Positions 1 to 10,926 of a DNA stretch of 64,000 nucleotides are shown here, one piece after another (the first letter of the stretch is position 1; the number at the start of each line of letters is the position of its first letter). Source of the DNA: Uranotaenia lowii (Eukaryota; Arthropoda; Insecta; Diptera; Culicidae); contig NC_073693.1 of NCBI RefSeq assembly GCF_029784155.1, positions 147,996,843 through 148,060,842 of the forward strand. The letters are read 5' to 3'. Below the pieces are notes generated by a model that was given only the letters and a program-made list of their open reading frames with translations, was not told where the DNA came from and made no database searches. Both the position numbers and the translations under genes were made by a program.

Positions 1-19
1 CTTGAAAAGTTTGAATACA

Positions 20-92
20 GAGCCAGGAGATTTGAATCTCCAGTTGCCGGTTGAGAGCAGCGCACTCTATCACAGAACTATACCGGGTGCAT
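20..92 (-). repeat. tRNA-like relic (pseudo-tRNA or SINE head)
   Basis: Read on the minus strand this stretch has a D-arm/A-box-like segment (TATAGTTCTGTGATAGAGTG), a poor anticodon arm and a perfect small T-arm with a B-box-like core GATTCAAATC. The acceptor ends do not pair convincingly, so it is unlikely to be a working tRNA. It could be a tRNA pseudogene or the pol III promoter head of a SINE whose body runs off the left edge of the window. Confidence 0.4.
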
Positions 93-2473
93 TGGAATGC
101 GAGTTTCAGAGTTCCAATAAAACTTTCTAAGCAGGCAAGATGAGGCAGGAAAAATAACTGTTTGTATCAAATGAGATACATATATATATTTTTTGAAACG
201 ACTATGCTCTCATAATCGGATTCTGATAAATGTTTAGGTCCGGCCACTTTACTGGTTTCACAATTATCGAACATGCATTAATTTTTATTTGAATTGATTT
301 GAAATCGATTACTTGGAAAGGTGCCATGCGCTATCCCGATAAGACACGCTTTCATTTTTACTTGAGCATCAACATTTAAACCGGCGCTTTTCGAAGCTTG
401 TCGTGCATGATTAAAAAATTTTTTTTCGAATTTGAAACCAAATTATTTCCGAGAGATATAGTAAATAAGAAAAAATCTAGATCGGTCTATATTTAATCTA
501 TCGAAATCGCTTCCACTACCGAAAAGGGTTATGAAAATACAGCTTCGCCCAGAAATAAAATATCACTTGGAGATTTCTGGTAAAGTACGCTGTCCTATTT
601 TCGATTTTCTTTTTCGATAGTAGGTTCCACTAAGCGAAAAAAAAACACTTGTTCCCAGAACCGAATAATCTCCGTGGTAGGAGTAGGGAAAAAAACGAAG
701 AAAAGCATTCGCTTCCGGCAGGAAACGAACTGAAAACAGGAATAAAATCTCATTTTTCACCATAAGGCAAAATGAATAAATCAATTTCAGGCCAGGCGGA
801 CGGAAGCAGAACTTTGGCAGCTCAAGCCCAGTAATTCGGAAATCGATAAACCGGTGTGGAGGCAGATTTTTTTGTTGATGTTTTCGTGTTTTAAGGTTTT
901 TTCCTCGGAACCGCAAACTGCCACTAGAAAGCGTTGAACATAAATCTAGTCAAGGGATTGGAATCATCCCAACGTTCCGCGTGTGAAGGAGAATCTTTGG
1001 TACGCCCTCTTCCATGGAAAATGTAACACCTATCTCGTGATCACACTAACTAAAAGGAAGTGAACAGACAGTTAAATGGTTCTATCAAACTCTTTTCTCC
1101 GAAATATATTTAGATTCCAAAATATTCAATAAAAGTACCAACGCTAGTTTGTAATTTCACAAACCCAAAAGTAGAGGAAAACTGTCACAAAGCTTATTTT
1201 TAGCCTTATAACTTGTGATTTGCTTTCTTTTCCCGTGAAAATTGTTCCCTCTTCAGGGGTCAGCCCGTCAGTGTGGTTGCATTCAGTAGAAACAGTTTGT
1301 TGCAAAATTACAAATTTCCACCGCACAGCATCCAGAGCTTCCGGAACTTCCGGGTCAAGTGGGTCTTCTGGATGATTGCATAAAATTGTTGGAATAATTT
1401 TCTAATTGAATTTAATTACGTCCTTCAGACTGGACCGGACCGGGTGGGTAGCTCTTTTCCAAACCGCAGTTCTACCAGAGCGAGAGCACCGGAGGCTGCA
1501 GAAATAAGCAGCAGTTTGCGAATGCTACAATTTTCACCATCATCATCATCGTCAGTTTGTCGACTGCCATCGACTGACTTGCAGATGTCCTACAAAGAGA
1601 GAAAGCCAACAATTCGGTAGAAAAGTTGGAAGAAATCTCGAAAACGGAAGAATAAATTCCACCTTCAACGAGCGGGGACAATTTTGTTGCGAAGAATTGT
1701 TGCACCAGGTGATGTCCTTGATTCGTTAGCTGGATGCCTGGTTGGTTGCTTCGTTGTTTATCACAAGCATGTTTCCCCAGATTTAACAATGCTTTGCTTC
1801 CCCTGCTCTCGTTTCCAGACCGCTAGTTTCCGGTTGTTTCGTAAGACTAAGCAAAAAGTTAATGCAACCTTTCATTGTGGATGACTTCCGTCAGAGGGGG
1901 CATTCTCTTTGTGGAATGAAAACTAGTGCCAAACAAAAAATAGTTAATGTCCAAAAATGTCATTCAAAACGAATTTTGGTACCAGTTTGACATGTTTTGT
2001 TACATGCTCAACCTAGTTTACGAATGTTTTGACTTGAGTATTGGCAAGAATAGTTAGCTTTAAAATAAATCAACATTCTGCTTAAACCCAAAAATTCAAC
2101 AAATTTCATTTTGTGACCATGAACAACTTTTGTTTTACGAAAATTCTTCATTGTTGAAGGATTTTTTAAGAACTTTATGGCAACATAAAGCACGTGCTTT
2201 ACCAATCCATCGGGTTGGATGTATGGGTGAACGTAATTGCGCCTCTCGCTATTACTTCTCTCAGCCATTCAATTGATGTGGGACAAAGGGTCTAGAACGC
2301 ACCTTTGAAGCTTTCCATAAAATATGCTCTTGGCTCATTTTCAACATCTTTCAATTTTCTTCTATTAAGCATCTGCTTTGTCTATCCGTCATTTAATTTC
2401 AATCTTTAATTCTTCTATCAAGAATTTTCGTAGTATCAAGTTCACCGCAATGCCATTAAACTTTCATAAAACA
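93..2473. other. No recognisable gene; AT-rich DNA with a more complex patch at about 1240-1880
   Basis: No reading frame here resembles a known protein, and I see no terminal repeats. The patch around 1240-1880 is less AT-rich, includes a short CAT/ATC trinucleotide run near 1540, and looks like unique rather than transposon sequence. It could be old non-coding DNA of a neighbouring gene; nothing proves that. Confidence 0.4.
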
Positions 2474-2748
2474 TGTTCACAGCATCACACGGTATACCTG
2501 AACAACTCAATCTGAGTTCGTGGTATCTCAGCAGTGTTGCCAGATATTCTGAGTGGAAAACTCAGAACATTCACGCATAACTGAGTAGTTTCTCATTTAC
2601 TCATTAAGAAATGAGTACTTTCTCAGATAGGGAAAATGATAAGTGCGACAATAGCAATCGCTAGTGAGTTGTGTAGTTATGTGATGACTAGACTGACGAA
2701 ACATGAAGAAAGATAACTCTATTTCTCCACTGGAACCTGTGTGTTCCA
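2474..2748 (+). repeat. 5' LTR of the copia element
   Basis: This roughly 275-bp repeat begins TGTTCACAGCATCAC and ends in CA just before the primer site at 2751. It contains the block GAGTTCGTGGTATCTCAGCAG followed by GTGTTGCCAGATATTCTGAG, which recurs in the right-hand copy. The TG...CA ends and position fit an LTR. Confidence 0.85.
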
Positions 2749-2750
2749 TA

Positions 2751-2766
2751 GGTTATGGTCCAAGAT
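2751..2766 (+). other. Primer binding site, copia-type (initiator tRNA-Met fragment)
   Basis: GGTTATGGTCCAAGAT lies two bases after the LTR end. It closely resembles the copia primer site, which starts GGTTATGGGCCC. Copia is known to prime from an internal cut of tRNA-iMet, which explains the absence of a TGG-start site. Confidence 0.65.
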
Positions 2767-3404
2767 ACATGTGGATATGGAAATTACAAGTTGGTTCAAG
2801 AGGAATACTCTCAAGTATATAACTAGCGGTTAGCAAGTGACCAGCTAGCAACCAGAGGACGACCAAGAAGAGGACCACTAGCCAGAGGGACCAAGTAGCA
2901 CCAAGACGACCCAGTACAAAGGGACCAGCAAGCGCAGAGGGACCAGCCACAGGATCACCAGGCAGTGAGATGTCACAGGCCAGCCACAAGATATCGCAGG
3001 AGGCCAAGTCCGGGAAGGTTCACGGATCGAGAGGTTTACTCTCGATGCCGTCACGAGCCACGCTGCGGTCAGCATGCGTGAGCTCACGTCCGATGGCCGA
3101 GAGGAGTCTTTGGATCTTCAACTAAGCAACACGAAGGTCGGAAGGTCCACCTGGAAGAACACCCCAGAAAAGCTGGATGGAGCTGTTAGCCGAGAGGTTT
3201 AATCCCGTGCTCTGGTTGTGCGCTGCTGTTAGCATGCTCGAGCACAGCTGGAAGCAATTTCTGGATTCCTCGAGGGAGATGGTTTGAGCTATGGTTAGTT
3301 GCCAGCGACTTCAACCACCCCATGTTGTGCCCCATGGTTTCCATAAAATATCCTACTAGAAGTTCTCATCGCACGCAAGCTGAGGCTATCAGTCACCAGA
3401 ATCA

Positions 3405-3780
3405 ACGTAAGGTTCGATTCGTCATCGCTTCTGGTGCCACTCAACACATGGTGTAAGATCAGAGCCTGTAGATTGATGTCAAGACTCTGACAGAGCCAGA
3501 CATCTTCACCACAACAATGACTGGAGAGTTTTTGAGAGCCAATCGAACTGGAATAATGCATCTGGGCAGTGTAATTGGAGAATCCATAATTCCAATTATA
3601 CTGTACAATAACTTGTGATTCCAGAGCTCGACGAAAACCATCTATTTGTAAGAAAGTGCACCTATTTAGAACGAGAGAAGGGTTACTTTTCTCGAGAAGC
3701 AAGTCTAGTTTAAGTTTTCAGAAGAGGTGTTTGCCCAAGGAAAACTCCTAAAAAACTTGTATTGCTTGGATTTGTTTTGA
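3405..3780 (+). pseudogene. copia protease and GAG-pre-integrase fragment
   Basis: The plus strand encodes FVIASGATQHM near 3415-3445, the position of the aspartic protease signature (D-S-G-A-T-x-H-M) of copia elements. The catalytic Asp has become Ala, so the enzyme could not have worked. Downstream, with one or more stops, KCTYLERE...GYFSREASLV near 3650-3710 fits the region leading into the GAG-pre-integrase domain. In an intact element this protease would cut the polyprotein inside virus-like particles. Confidence 0.7.
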
Positions 3781-3844
3781 AGCCCTAAAATCTGGCAGTA
3801 AGCCTTACTTAGAAGTCAGCCAGCAGTCAAACAATAGCATATGG

Positions 3845-4500
3845 GGCTCGGACATCTTGGCGTTGGAGCATTGCAGCGAATGATCTGTGACAATATGGTA
3901 AAGGGTATTTGCCATATTCAGCAAAGGTGGAGAAACAAGCTCTCTGCGAAAGCTGTATGTCAGGTATACAAGCAGCCAACAGTTTTAACAACGTCGAGCT
4001 GCTCGAGGTGCTCGAGCGCTTCAAGCAGTACGAGGCTATGACAACTGTAAGCGTCGGCCAGAAATGGCGCAAGCTGCGATGCGACACCGAGCTTGAATAC
4101 GTTAGTAACGAATTTCAAAGGCATTGTTCTGAGAAAGGAATTAAGATGATATTCACGGTCCCGTATACTCCGCAGCAGAACGACCAGAGCGATGATCCAT
4201 GGTAGTGGATTGTCGAAGATGATGTGGGGGGGCTATTTTGGGCACTGCATACCTCACTAACAGATTGTCAACAAGAGGTTAAGACTCTTTTCGAGATGTG
4301 GTACGGTCGGAGGCCAAAGCTGAGCAGCCTACGCATTTTCGGTTATCCAGCGTACGCGCAGATTTCCAAGTATAAAAGGAAAGAAGCTTGATCCAAAATC
4401 GAAACGTCTGGTATTCGTGGTTTGCGCGAATAAAGAATACCGGCTTTGGAATGGTTCAAGCCGATCCATCGAGATTCACCGCAACGTGATATTCTATTAA
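3845..4500 (+). pseudogene. copia integrase fragment
   Basis: The longest open part (about 3909-4205) carries KQALCESCMSGIQ, then a stretch matching the integrase core: KWRKLRCDTELEYVSNEF, the C...GI spacing, and the turn TVPYTPQQN that precedes the catalytic Glu. The usual NG-x-x-ER that supplies the Glu reads ND-x-SDDP, so the active site is damaged. After a stop, the EMWYGRRPKLSSLRIFGYPAY block (4295-4360) is typical of copia integrase C-terminal parts. The family enzyme inserts cDNA into the genome; this copy is dead. Confidence 0.85.
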
Positions 4501-4522
4501 ACCAGCGCTTTGGAGTCAATGC

Positions 4523-5083
4523 GTGGCGGTGCTGCGCCAGAGAAAAGCATCGAGAAGCCTGTCGAAGAGGCCAGAGGCCATCACATTTGAGCGGTTAGCC
4601 GATGTGTATGAGCCAGAACAACAGTCCACATCCGAGCAGCCTGTTGATGTACGAACATCCGAAAACGCATTTGAGTGGTCAGCCAATTTACCAACAACAG
4701 AAAACACATTTGAGCGGTTAACCGATGTGCCTGCTGATCCCGATCTTACTATGGTTAACAGTGTGGTTGTTGACGATAACGGTGAGAGCAGCGCGGTATT
4801 CCCGGACTATGTCGAACAAGATTCTGTCACTTCTGAACCGGCATTGAGACGAAATCGGCGAACAAGAGGAATTACACAGCGCTACGTGTCTGACGTAGCC
4901 GCTTTTGTTGATCAGGAGCTACCTCAGAACATCACTGAGCTGAAGCGCCGGGACGACTGGGATTCCTGGAAGGTCGTCATCGACCAGGAGATGACAGCCC
5001 TGAAGGAGAACAAAACTTGCGAAGCACTTAACTTGCCCCTAGGTCACAGGAAACCTTCCTGTCTATGTGGGTATTCACCGTGA
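4523..5083 (+). pseudogene. copia integrase-RT linker and start of reverse transcriptase
   Basis: An open stretch of about 186 codons. The first 110 residues are a Glu/Ser/Thr-rich linker with two related segments (TFERLADV... and TFERLTDV...), as is common between integrase and RT. Then RRNRRTRGITQRY and DDWDSWKVVIDQEMTALKEN mark the start of copia RT (pattern W-x-x-A-x-x-x-E-x-x-x-L-x-x-N-x-T). The expected W-x-L-V after it is disrupted (CEALNLPLGHRK). The RT palm, including the YVDD active site, is missing because the sequence jumps to the C-terminal part of RT at about 5090. Confidence 0.85.
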
Positions 5084-5362
5084 AGGGCGATGGCTCGATT
5101 GCTCGCGTAAAGATGCTCCTAAAGACCAGGATTGGACTACTGGTAAACCTATGCATCGGTTGCCAAGATGGAGAGTGTTCGAACCGTCTTGGCGTTGGCG
5201 AACGAATACGGACGTCAAGACTTTCTTGGGAATGACCATCAAACGAGACTTTACCAAGAGTATTTCGCAAGCAGGATACGTCGGAGGGGTTCTGCAGCGA
5301 TTTGGTATAGCCGATTGTAAACCTATTGACACACCGTTCGACACGAATTTCTGTGGATGAAA
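5084..5362 (+). pseudogene. copia RT C-terminal fragment
   Basis: The frame contains VKTFLGMTIKRDFTKSIS, QAGYVGGVLQRFGIADCK and PIDTPF, the usual sequence of copia RT after the active-site strand (LG-x-x-I-x-R-D ... Q-x-x-Y-x-x-x-x-L-x-R-F). It follows the N-terminal RT fragment almost directly, which shows an internal deletion of roughly 150 residues compared with a complete copia RT. Confidence 0.85.
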
Positions 5363-6040
5363 CTGAACGATATGGTGAAGTTATCGCCGAACAGCCATTC
5401 AAAGAAATGACTGGTTGTCTACAATACCTGGTGACATCTTCGAGACCAGATATCTATGCTGTGGATAGCGCACTGAGCAAGTACCAGGCTAGCCCGGCAA
5501 GACCTGAAGCGTATTCAGCGAAACCTTCGAAGTACGACCGATACGGCATTGGTATTTCGCAGAAACGCAAGATTGGAACCACTCATCGGATATGCTGATG
5601 CAGATATTACCAACGACTTCAATGATCGGAGATTTGTATCGGCTTAAGCTTACATGATCTTCTGGAATCTTATTTCGTGTTCAACGAAACGCTAGCAGAC
5701 GGTCAGTCTGTCGTCGACCGAAGCTGACAGTAGTCCTTTGTCATGCAGTCAAGGATGGTTTGTGGTTAACAAACTTCCTTGGTTAATTGGGTGCGGTTAG
5801 CACTCCTTTCACGTTAATGGAGGACAACATCTCTTGCATCCAGTATCTGGAGAAGGCGCGAACCCATCAGCTGAAGTATCTGGATGTGAAGTATGCATTC
5901 ATTAGGAAGATCATAAGAAGCGGTGAGCTATCTTTGCTACACATCTCTACTGAGGATCAGCCAGCTGATCCCAGTTCACGAAGCCTCTACCAAAGGCGAG
6001 GCATGCGAAGCTGTTCAGTATTCTCAATTTGCGAATTGAG
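5363..6040 (+). pseudogene. copia RNase H region, shifted and interrupted
   Basis: Two frames carry the end of Pol. The first (about 5376-5598) has PFKEMTGCLQYLVTSSRPDI, the copia motif leading into RNase H. The second (about 5787-6020) has LMEDNISCIQYLEKARTHQL, KYLDVKYAFIRKII and the tail LLHISTEDQPADPSSR, matching the D-N-x-x-x-I and H-x-x-x-K-H-I-D-x-x-x-x-x-R blocks. The H(I)D position reads YLD. Between the parts the frame is lost. The 3' LTR follows after about 200 bp. Confidence 0.85.
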
Positions 6041-6238
6041 GAGAGGTGTTGAGGCTTACAGTTTCTCCCAGCCTCGGATCTCCGGAGACAATCGATGAGG
6101 ATCGGTCCGATCCAGCAGCAACCGTCGTCGAAGAACCAGAAAAGTTTGTTTTGGTTCTATTATCTTTGCGCAAATTCGCAATTGAACAATAGTTCGATGA
6201 TTCTTGATGATAGGTGATGATGATAAACACGGTACAAA

Positions 6239-6470
6239 TGTTAACATCATCACCTGAACGACTCAAACTGAGTTCGTGGTAACTTAACAGTGTTGCCAGA
6301 TATTCTGAGTGGATAACTCAGAATATAATAAATGAGTAGTTTCTCATTTGCTCATTCAGAAAAGAGTACTTTCCCGGATAGGGAATATGATAAGTGCGAC
6401 AACAACCATCGTTAATGAGTTGTGTTGTTATGTAATGACAAGACTGACAAAACAAGATTGAAGATACAAG
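6239..6470 (+). repeat. 3' LTR of the copia element (right end unclear)
   Basis: It begins TGTTAACATCATCACC and follows the left LTR with many substitutions and small gaps up to about 6470, where similarity fades. About 45-50 bp matching the end of the left LTR are not visible, so the right terminus is eroded or truncated. No target duplication could be identified. Confidence 0.75.
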
Positions 6471-7166
6471 ATGATGTACAAGCGGTATGATAATCTTTGG
6501 ACATTAAGTTTTGAGAAGCCAATGAAGATGAAAAGTGTTGCATGATGCCCCAATAGACGGTAGATATGTAATATTTCACAATTTTCCCACTAATGTTTGT
6601 ATAAGTAGTGTTTCAAATTTCCACTGGTGTAGATTATATCGAAAATTCAAAAGGTGACTGACCTCGATTAATCACTTGGTTGTTGATAGTGTTGAATTTT
6701 AGTAGTAGATTGAGTCGGTTTGGGGTAACTCTGGGGTTTTGAAAGCTTCGTTTTGGTTCAAAACTCATCCATTATTTTTGTTTCTCCTGTGAAACCGAAC
6801 CTGCTATGGTTTTTATGTCAGTTTAATATTTGTCGAACTTTGTCGAAACTTTGTCGAAGACCGTAACTTCGTTTCTCATTAGGGAAATCCCACTAAAGGA
6901 TGCAAACTCCAAGCTTGACGGAGACTAAGCTCGCAAAATGATTTCGCATAGACTCATTAGGGGAGAGTGGGGATACTTGATCCCCTTTTCTTATTTTCAC
7001 CATATCTTTTTGAAAAAAATTAGCAACTTGCCGTCTTTGACATTTTCTGACAGCATGTAACTTCAAGTTTCTGCGCTCCAAAAATTAGAACGATACTTAA
7101 ACCCGTTGATGAACTAGAAGCATTTTCGTGGGAGTAAAAAAATTGCGATTTTTCTGAAGTTAGGGG

Positions 7167-7350
7167 TGTCGAGTCGAGCGTTATTCTTACTGGACCGTCC
7201 AGCGAGGCTTACCAAAACCAACTGCCTTAGTTTTGTTCATTTCTCCCTTTCGTTTATTCCGTGAAGATGTATTGGTGCAGTTTCTCTTCAATTCTCTCTG
7301 GGGTGATTTCCTATTAGACCGTTTCAACAATTAATAATCAACCACTCTAC
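7167..7350 (-). repeat. LTR (3' LTR in element orientation)
   Basis: It is identical over 184 bp to 10927-11110. The adjoining base 7351 is G where the other copy has A, which removes the TG start on the minus strand. This is the only difference I see between the two LTRs. Confidence 0.9.
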
Positions 7351-7824
7351 GTCCCATATCTAGTCCGAAAAAAAAGGCCACACGTCCCAAGATATCATAT
7401 TTAAATTTATTTAGTCAGTTTACAAATGCGTTGACTTTCTAAGCGGTTTCAGAAACGGTTTTCTTCACCGCGTCCTTCTAACGGTTGTATAGTTTTAAAA
7501 TGGGGATTTTCCTAGAACCATTTCATGAATCCTATTGTGTGGCATACGCCCGAGCATCATTGTGATCGTTGACTAATATTTTCCATTTAAATGAAATTCT
7601 TAGAAACGTCATCGGTAAACTGCCAACAAAACTTAAACTTCCAACAATCTAGTACTTAACTTTTCTTCGTCGGAAATCCGGGATCCCGTAGTAAAATTTA
7701 GTGCTGGCGCTTTATTAATTGTATCTCGCACACAAGCGCGCTCCAGCACTTCAGTCTGGTTTACTTGCTAACACTAGTATATCACCTAAAGTGTTGTTGC
7801 TTTTGGACGGGTGAGTCATCTGTA

Positions 7825-8751
7825 GGGGTAAGTGTTCCTAAATGCGCATGTTGGGTAATATGCGCATACAGTCGATTGACGATATGGAAGGAGATTCAAC
7901 GTTTCTAATCAGTGCTGTTTGAGGGTAATACGCTATTGAAACATGGCATGAAGAAATTTGATGGTTTTAGAAAGCCAAAAAAATTTAAAAATTCAAACAA
8001 GATTTTTGTCAGTTTTGTTGTAATATATTGAACTTTAATTATCGTGCGTACAGATTCTGTGAACAAAAATTTTAATGGTTTTTCTTTCTTATTCATCTGA
8101 AAATCGTAAATTCAACAAATTGAAGCTTTTGGCAAAGTTGTAAATGATAAGATATTGGAATAAGAGACAGGTTCTGAATGCCCATATCAAGGTAGGTTAA
8201 ATGCCTATATCAAGAAAAATAGATTATTCTTATAAATTTTTTACTTTTTATCATTTAAACATTAAATCTACGCTCAAATCACGATCTTACAGCTAAAAAA
8301 GAAGAACTTCATATTGATCCGATAAAAATACGATATGAACTAAATATTACCATGAAATATGGTCATATGGCATACCTAACTATGTTTCATGCAAAAGAAC
8401 TAGTGTTGTAAAAAATTTCACCAAAATTTCAGCCTTGACGTATGCTTAACATCCGTTTCTACCATTTTCAATTAAATAATATCAAAATATTGCAAGTGTT
8501 AACGAAATAAAGCTTAAAACATAAATATGCGCATTTAGCCCGCCAGTTTCGGAAATCGGCTATTTTGACTTTTTTAATTATAAAATTATTTTCACAAAAA
8601 CTGTAAGAAATTTTAACAGAAAAATTGCTCTATCATATATATTACAGATGTCCGCTCATGTGTATATAGTTTTCAGACTCCTATCTATTGGAATATGGGA
8701 GAAAATGAGTGCTTTCCTTAATATGCGCATATAGCCCGCCTCTCGCCTACC
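7825..8751. mobile_element. Candidate TIR element with ATGCGCAT words, inside the LTR element
   Basis: The left end TAGGGGTAAGTG...AAATGCGCAT and the inverted right end TAGGTAGGCGAGAGGCGGGC...TATGCGCAT share TA flanks, a GG-rich start and the palindromic word ATGCGCAT. The word occurs at about 7842, 7860, 8526 and 8723, twice followed by TAGCCCGCC. The interior is AT-rich without a coding frame. The outer TIR match is weak, so the boundaries are tentative. Confidence 0.45.
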
Positions 8752-10374
8752 TAATGGGCCGCTCTCTTGGAACGCGGTTGATTTCCCGCTTGCATTGCAC
8801 GCACACCCATCCAGAATCCTTATGTTACGCTGATAAAGTCAATATGTGTTCGAGAGCAAAATTTGCGTCTATTGCCTTCTCATAATGTCGATAATGAACT
8901 TCCATGGGCGAATGTGGGGAATGGGGGCGAATGGGAGCATGTAGGATTCCTTACTTTTAACAAGTATAAGGCTGATTTCTATGTGTACCTTCTTTCCCCC
9001 ACTTCTCCTCAAGCCAGTCAAGTCACACTTCTGAAAGGGTTAAAACATGAATCGTGAAACGTGAATCAATTCGCTGTTTTAAGCAGACTTCACTGGCATC
9101 CACAAAACTCTCCAGACGGTTAGTCATAGAGTCCCAAGTTTCCAAGTCCGTCATGCGTCTCAATGTTCACAATTATCAATAGACAGTACAAGCAAGTCCT
9201 AATTTCAATACCTTAAGCAATGTAACTGTATAGTAGGCTCTTCAGGATTCACAACCCTACAACATTGGATTACCTATCCTCCACCCATACTCTCTTCGAC
9301 CCAACTGTGTGCTCTCTCTCGCTTTCTCTCTTAACACTCGGCTGTGTTACGATGTTGTTCATTCAAAAGTCCAAACCCCTCACACTCACTCACAAATCTA
9401 GTTAACAATTCTGCAGCTACCATCTTGGGTGTCCTCATTAAATCCCCGTCAGTATAGGAGTGGAGGTTTCCAAATGTCATTTTTGAAACTTCGCTACATT
9501 CACGTGTGACTCGCACACTCCATCTCACACCAAAGAAAAGCACAAACTATCATACCATGGTACTCCTCTGGTATCTTTGGCGCAATACTTGATTCTTCAT
9601 CCAACATTCAAAACCATCCTCTACAGTACCGTACCGAACTTTTCTATTACATGCCTCCTCATGACACAGAACCCTCGAATATAAATTTCTCTCCTTCGCC
9701 CGTGCAGCGATTTTTGATGACAAATCGTTCATCAAGAAGCAACTCTTTAACTGAAAATATTTTAAAATATCAGCCTTTCAACTACAAGACAAATCCACAA
9801 TTCCACTATCTTAAATGCCAAGTCCGTATACACTCATTGCTTTATTATTGAATTCAATGCCAAACATCACATTATACAAAATAACAAAAGATCCACCCTC
9901 CTTCAACAATTTCAGCATTGTTTTCATCAGACCCACCCCCTTTTCTAGGAGTTAATCAAAAAGAATTCTTATCATACCTTCCATATGTTCTTTTTATATC
10001 TTTCAATAAACATCATCTACGATCTCCCACATCACAAAAACTATATTTAAAAATATGCCAATCCTTTTTTCGCATTTCTAAAAATTGGTAGTTAAAGTCC
10101 AGAATCCCTCTCAAAACAAGGAAAGTTATCGTCGGAATAACAATAATGAGTTCCGTCCATCGACGCCAGCTAGTTTGCTTTGTCCATAAACATAGTCAAT
10201 TATTCTCCACATTTGATTTCCTTACACAGCTTAAGGCCTCATTGGAAAATTATAATTTTTTTTAACCCATGTCAGTTTCAGACGTATCTGTTTCCTCGCG
10301 GTCTTCAGCCGCTGATAATTTGCTTCAGTCGATCTCCAGCCAATTCATTCTTAAACAGTTTTCATCAACTTCTA

Positions 10375-10796
10375 TTTTTCTGTCGGTCCTCGGTCGAATC
10401 TTTTCCTTGCGGTCTTCAGCCGCTTCTATTATTTTCTGTCGGTCCTCAACCGAATGTTTTCCCTTGCGGTCTTCACCCGCTTCTATTATTTTCTGTCGGT
10501 CCTCAACCGAATCTTTTTCCTCGCGGTCTTCACCCGCTTCTATTTTTTTGTCGGTCCTCAACCGAATCTTTTTCCTCGCGGTCTTCACCCGCTTCTATTT
10601 TTTATCGGTTCTCAACCGAATCTTTTCCTCGCGGTCTTCACCCGCTTCTGTTTTTTTTGTCGGTCCTCAACCGAATCTTTTCCTTGCGGTCTTCACCCGC
10701 TTCTATTTCTTTGTCGGTCCTCAACCGAATCTTTTAATTGCGGTCTTCACCCGCTACTATTTTTTTGTCGGTCTTCAGCCGAATCTTTTATAACTT
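10375..10796 (-). repeat. Tandem array, about 8 units of 54-57 bp
   Basis: The unit reads on the plus strand GTCGGTCCTCAACCGAATCT, then a C/T tract, GCGGTCTTCACCCGCTTCTA and a T-rich spacer. Units start near 10382, 10438, 10495, 10550, 10604, 10659, 10713 and 10767; spacing varies with the T tracts. On the minus strand an 87-codon open stretch (10325-10588) reads through it as Lys/Arg/Glu-rich repeats such as KHSVEDRQKIIEAAEDRKE. The 54- and 57-bp units keep that frame and 55-56-bp units break it, so coding potential is partial. It lies just downstream of the leader frame in element orientation. Confidence 0.85.
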
Positions 10797-10863
10797 CAAC
10801 TTCTAGCATACACTCTTCACTTAACACACTCTTCCCTTCCAGCTTTCTTCCATATTCCACCAT
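10747..10863 (-). CDS. Short leader ORF running into the tandem array
   Basis: On the minus strand an ATG at 10863 opens 38 codons starting MVEYGRKLEGKSVLSEEC and ending KDSAEDRQKNSSG before a stop inside the first array unit. It is the first frame after the primer site, where gag would begin in a complete LTR element. No gag domain is recognisable, and its length and stop suggest a remnant. It may equally be chance. Confidence 0.3.
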   Translation of the reverse strand: MVEYGRKLEGKSVLSEECMLEVEVIKDSAEDRQKNSSG

Positions 10864-10902
10864 ATTCATTCCTGTTGCTGAAAAAAAAAATGGACGTTTA
10901 CC

Positions 10903-10924
10903 TCGAATCGTACCGACTGCGCCA
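10903..10924 (-). other. Primer binding site for tRNA-Ser
   Basis: The minus strand reads TGGCGCAGTCGGTACGATTC directly after the LTR with a 2-base spacer. Its complement matches the 3' end of insect tRNA-Ser (TCGAATCCTACCGACTGCG plus CCA) with one visible mismatch. tRNA-Ser priming is known for gypsy-group elements such as 297 and 17.6. The site fixes the orientation of the element. Confidence 0.85.
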
Positions 10925-10926
10925 AT

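Larger units (their letters stand above)
2474..6470 (+). mobile_element. Degenerate Ty1/copia LTR retrotransposon
   Basis: Two similar direct repeats frame fragments of a Pol polyprotein in the copia order: protease, GAG-pre-integrase, integrase, RT, RNase H. After the left LTR comes GGTTATGGTCCAAG, close to the primer site of Drosophila copia, which pairs with an internal fragment of initiator tRNA-Met. No gag gene is recognisable between 2760 and 3380; that stretch has GACCAGC-rich low-complexity DNA instead. Pol is cut by many stops, shifts and an internal RT deletion. The LTRs differ at many positions, so the insertion is old. A copy of this kind (about 4 kb against the usual 5 kb) cannot move by itself. 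Confidence 0.9.

Noticed and set aside
563..916. 117-codon open frame on the minus strand
   Set aside because: No motif, poor composition for coding, and no neighbouring gene signal; open frames of this size arise by chance in this much DNA.
3295..3702. 135-codon minus-strand frame
   Set aside because: It is the shadow of the copia protease and GAG-pre-integrase sequence on the plus strand.
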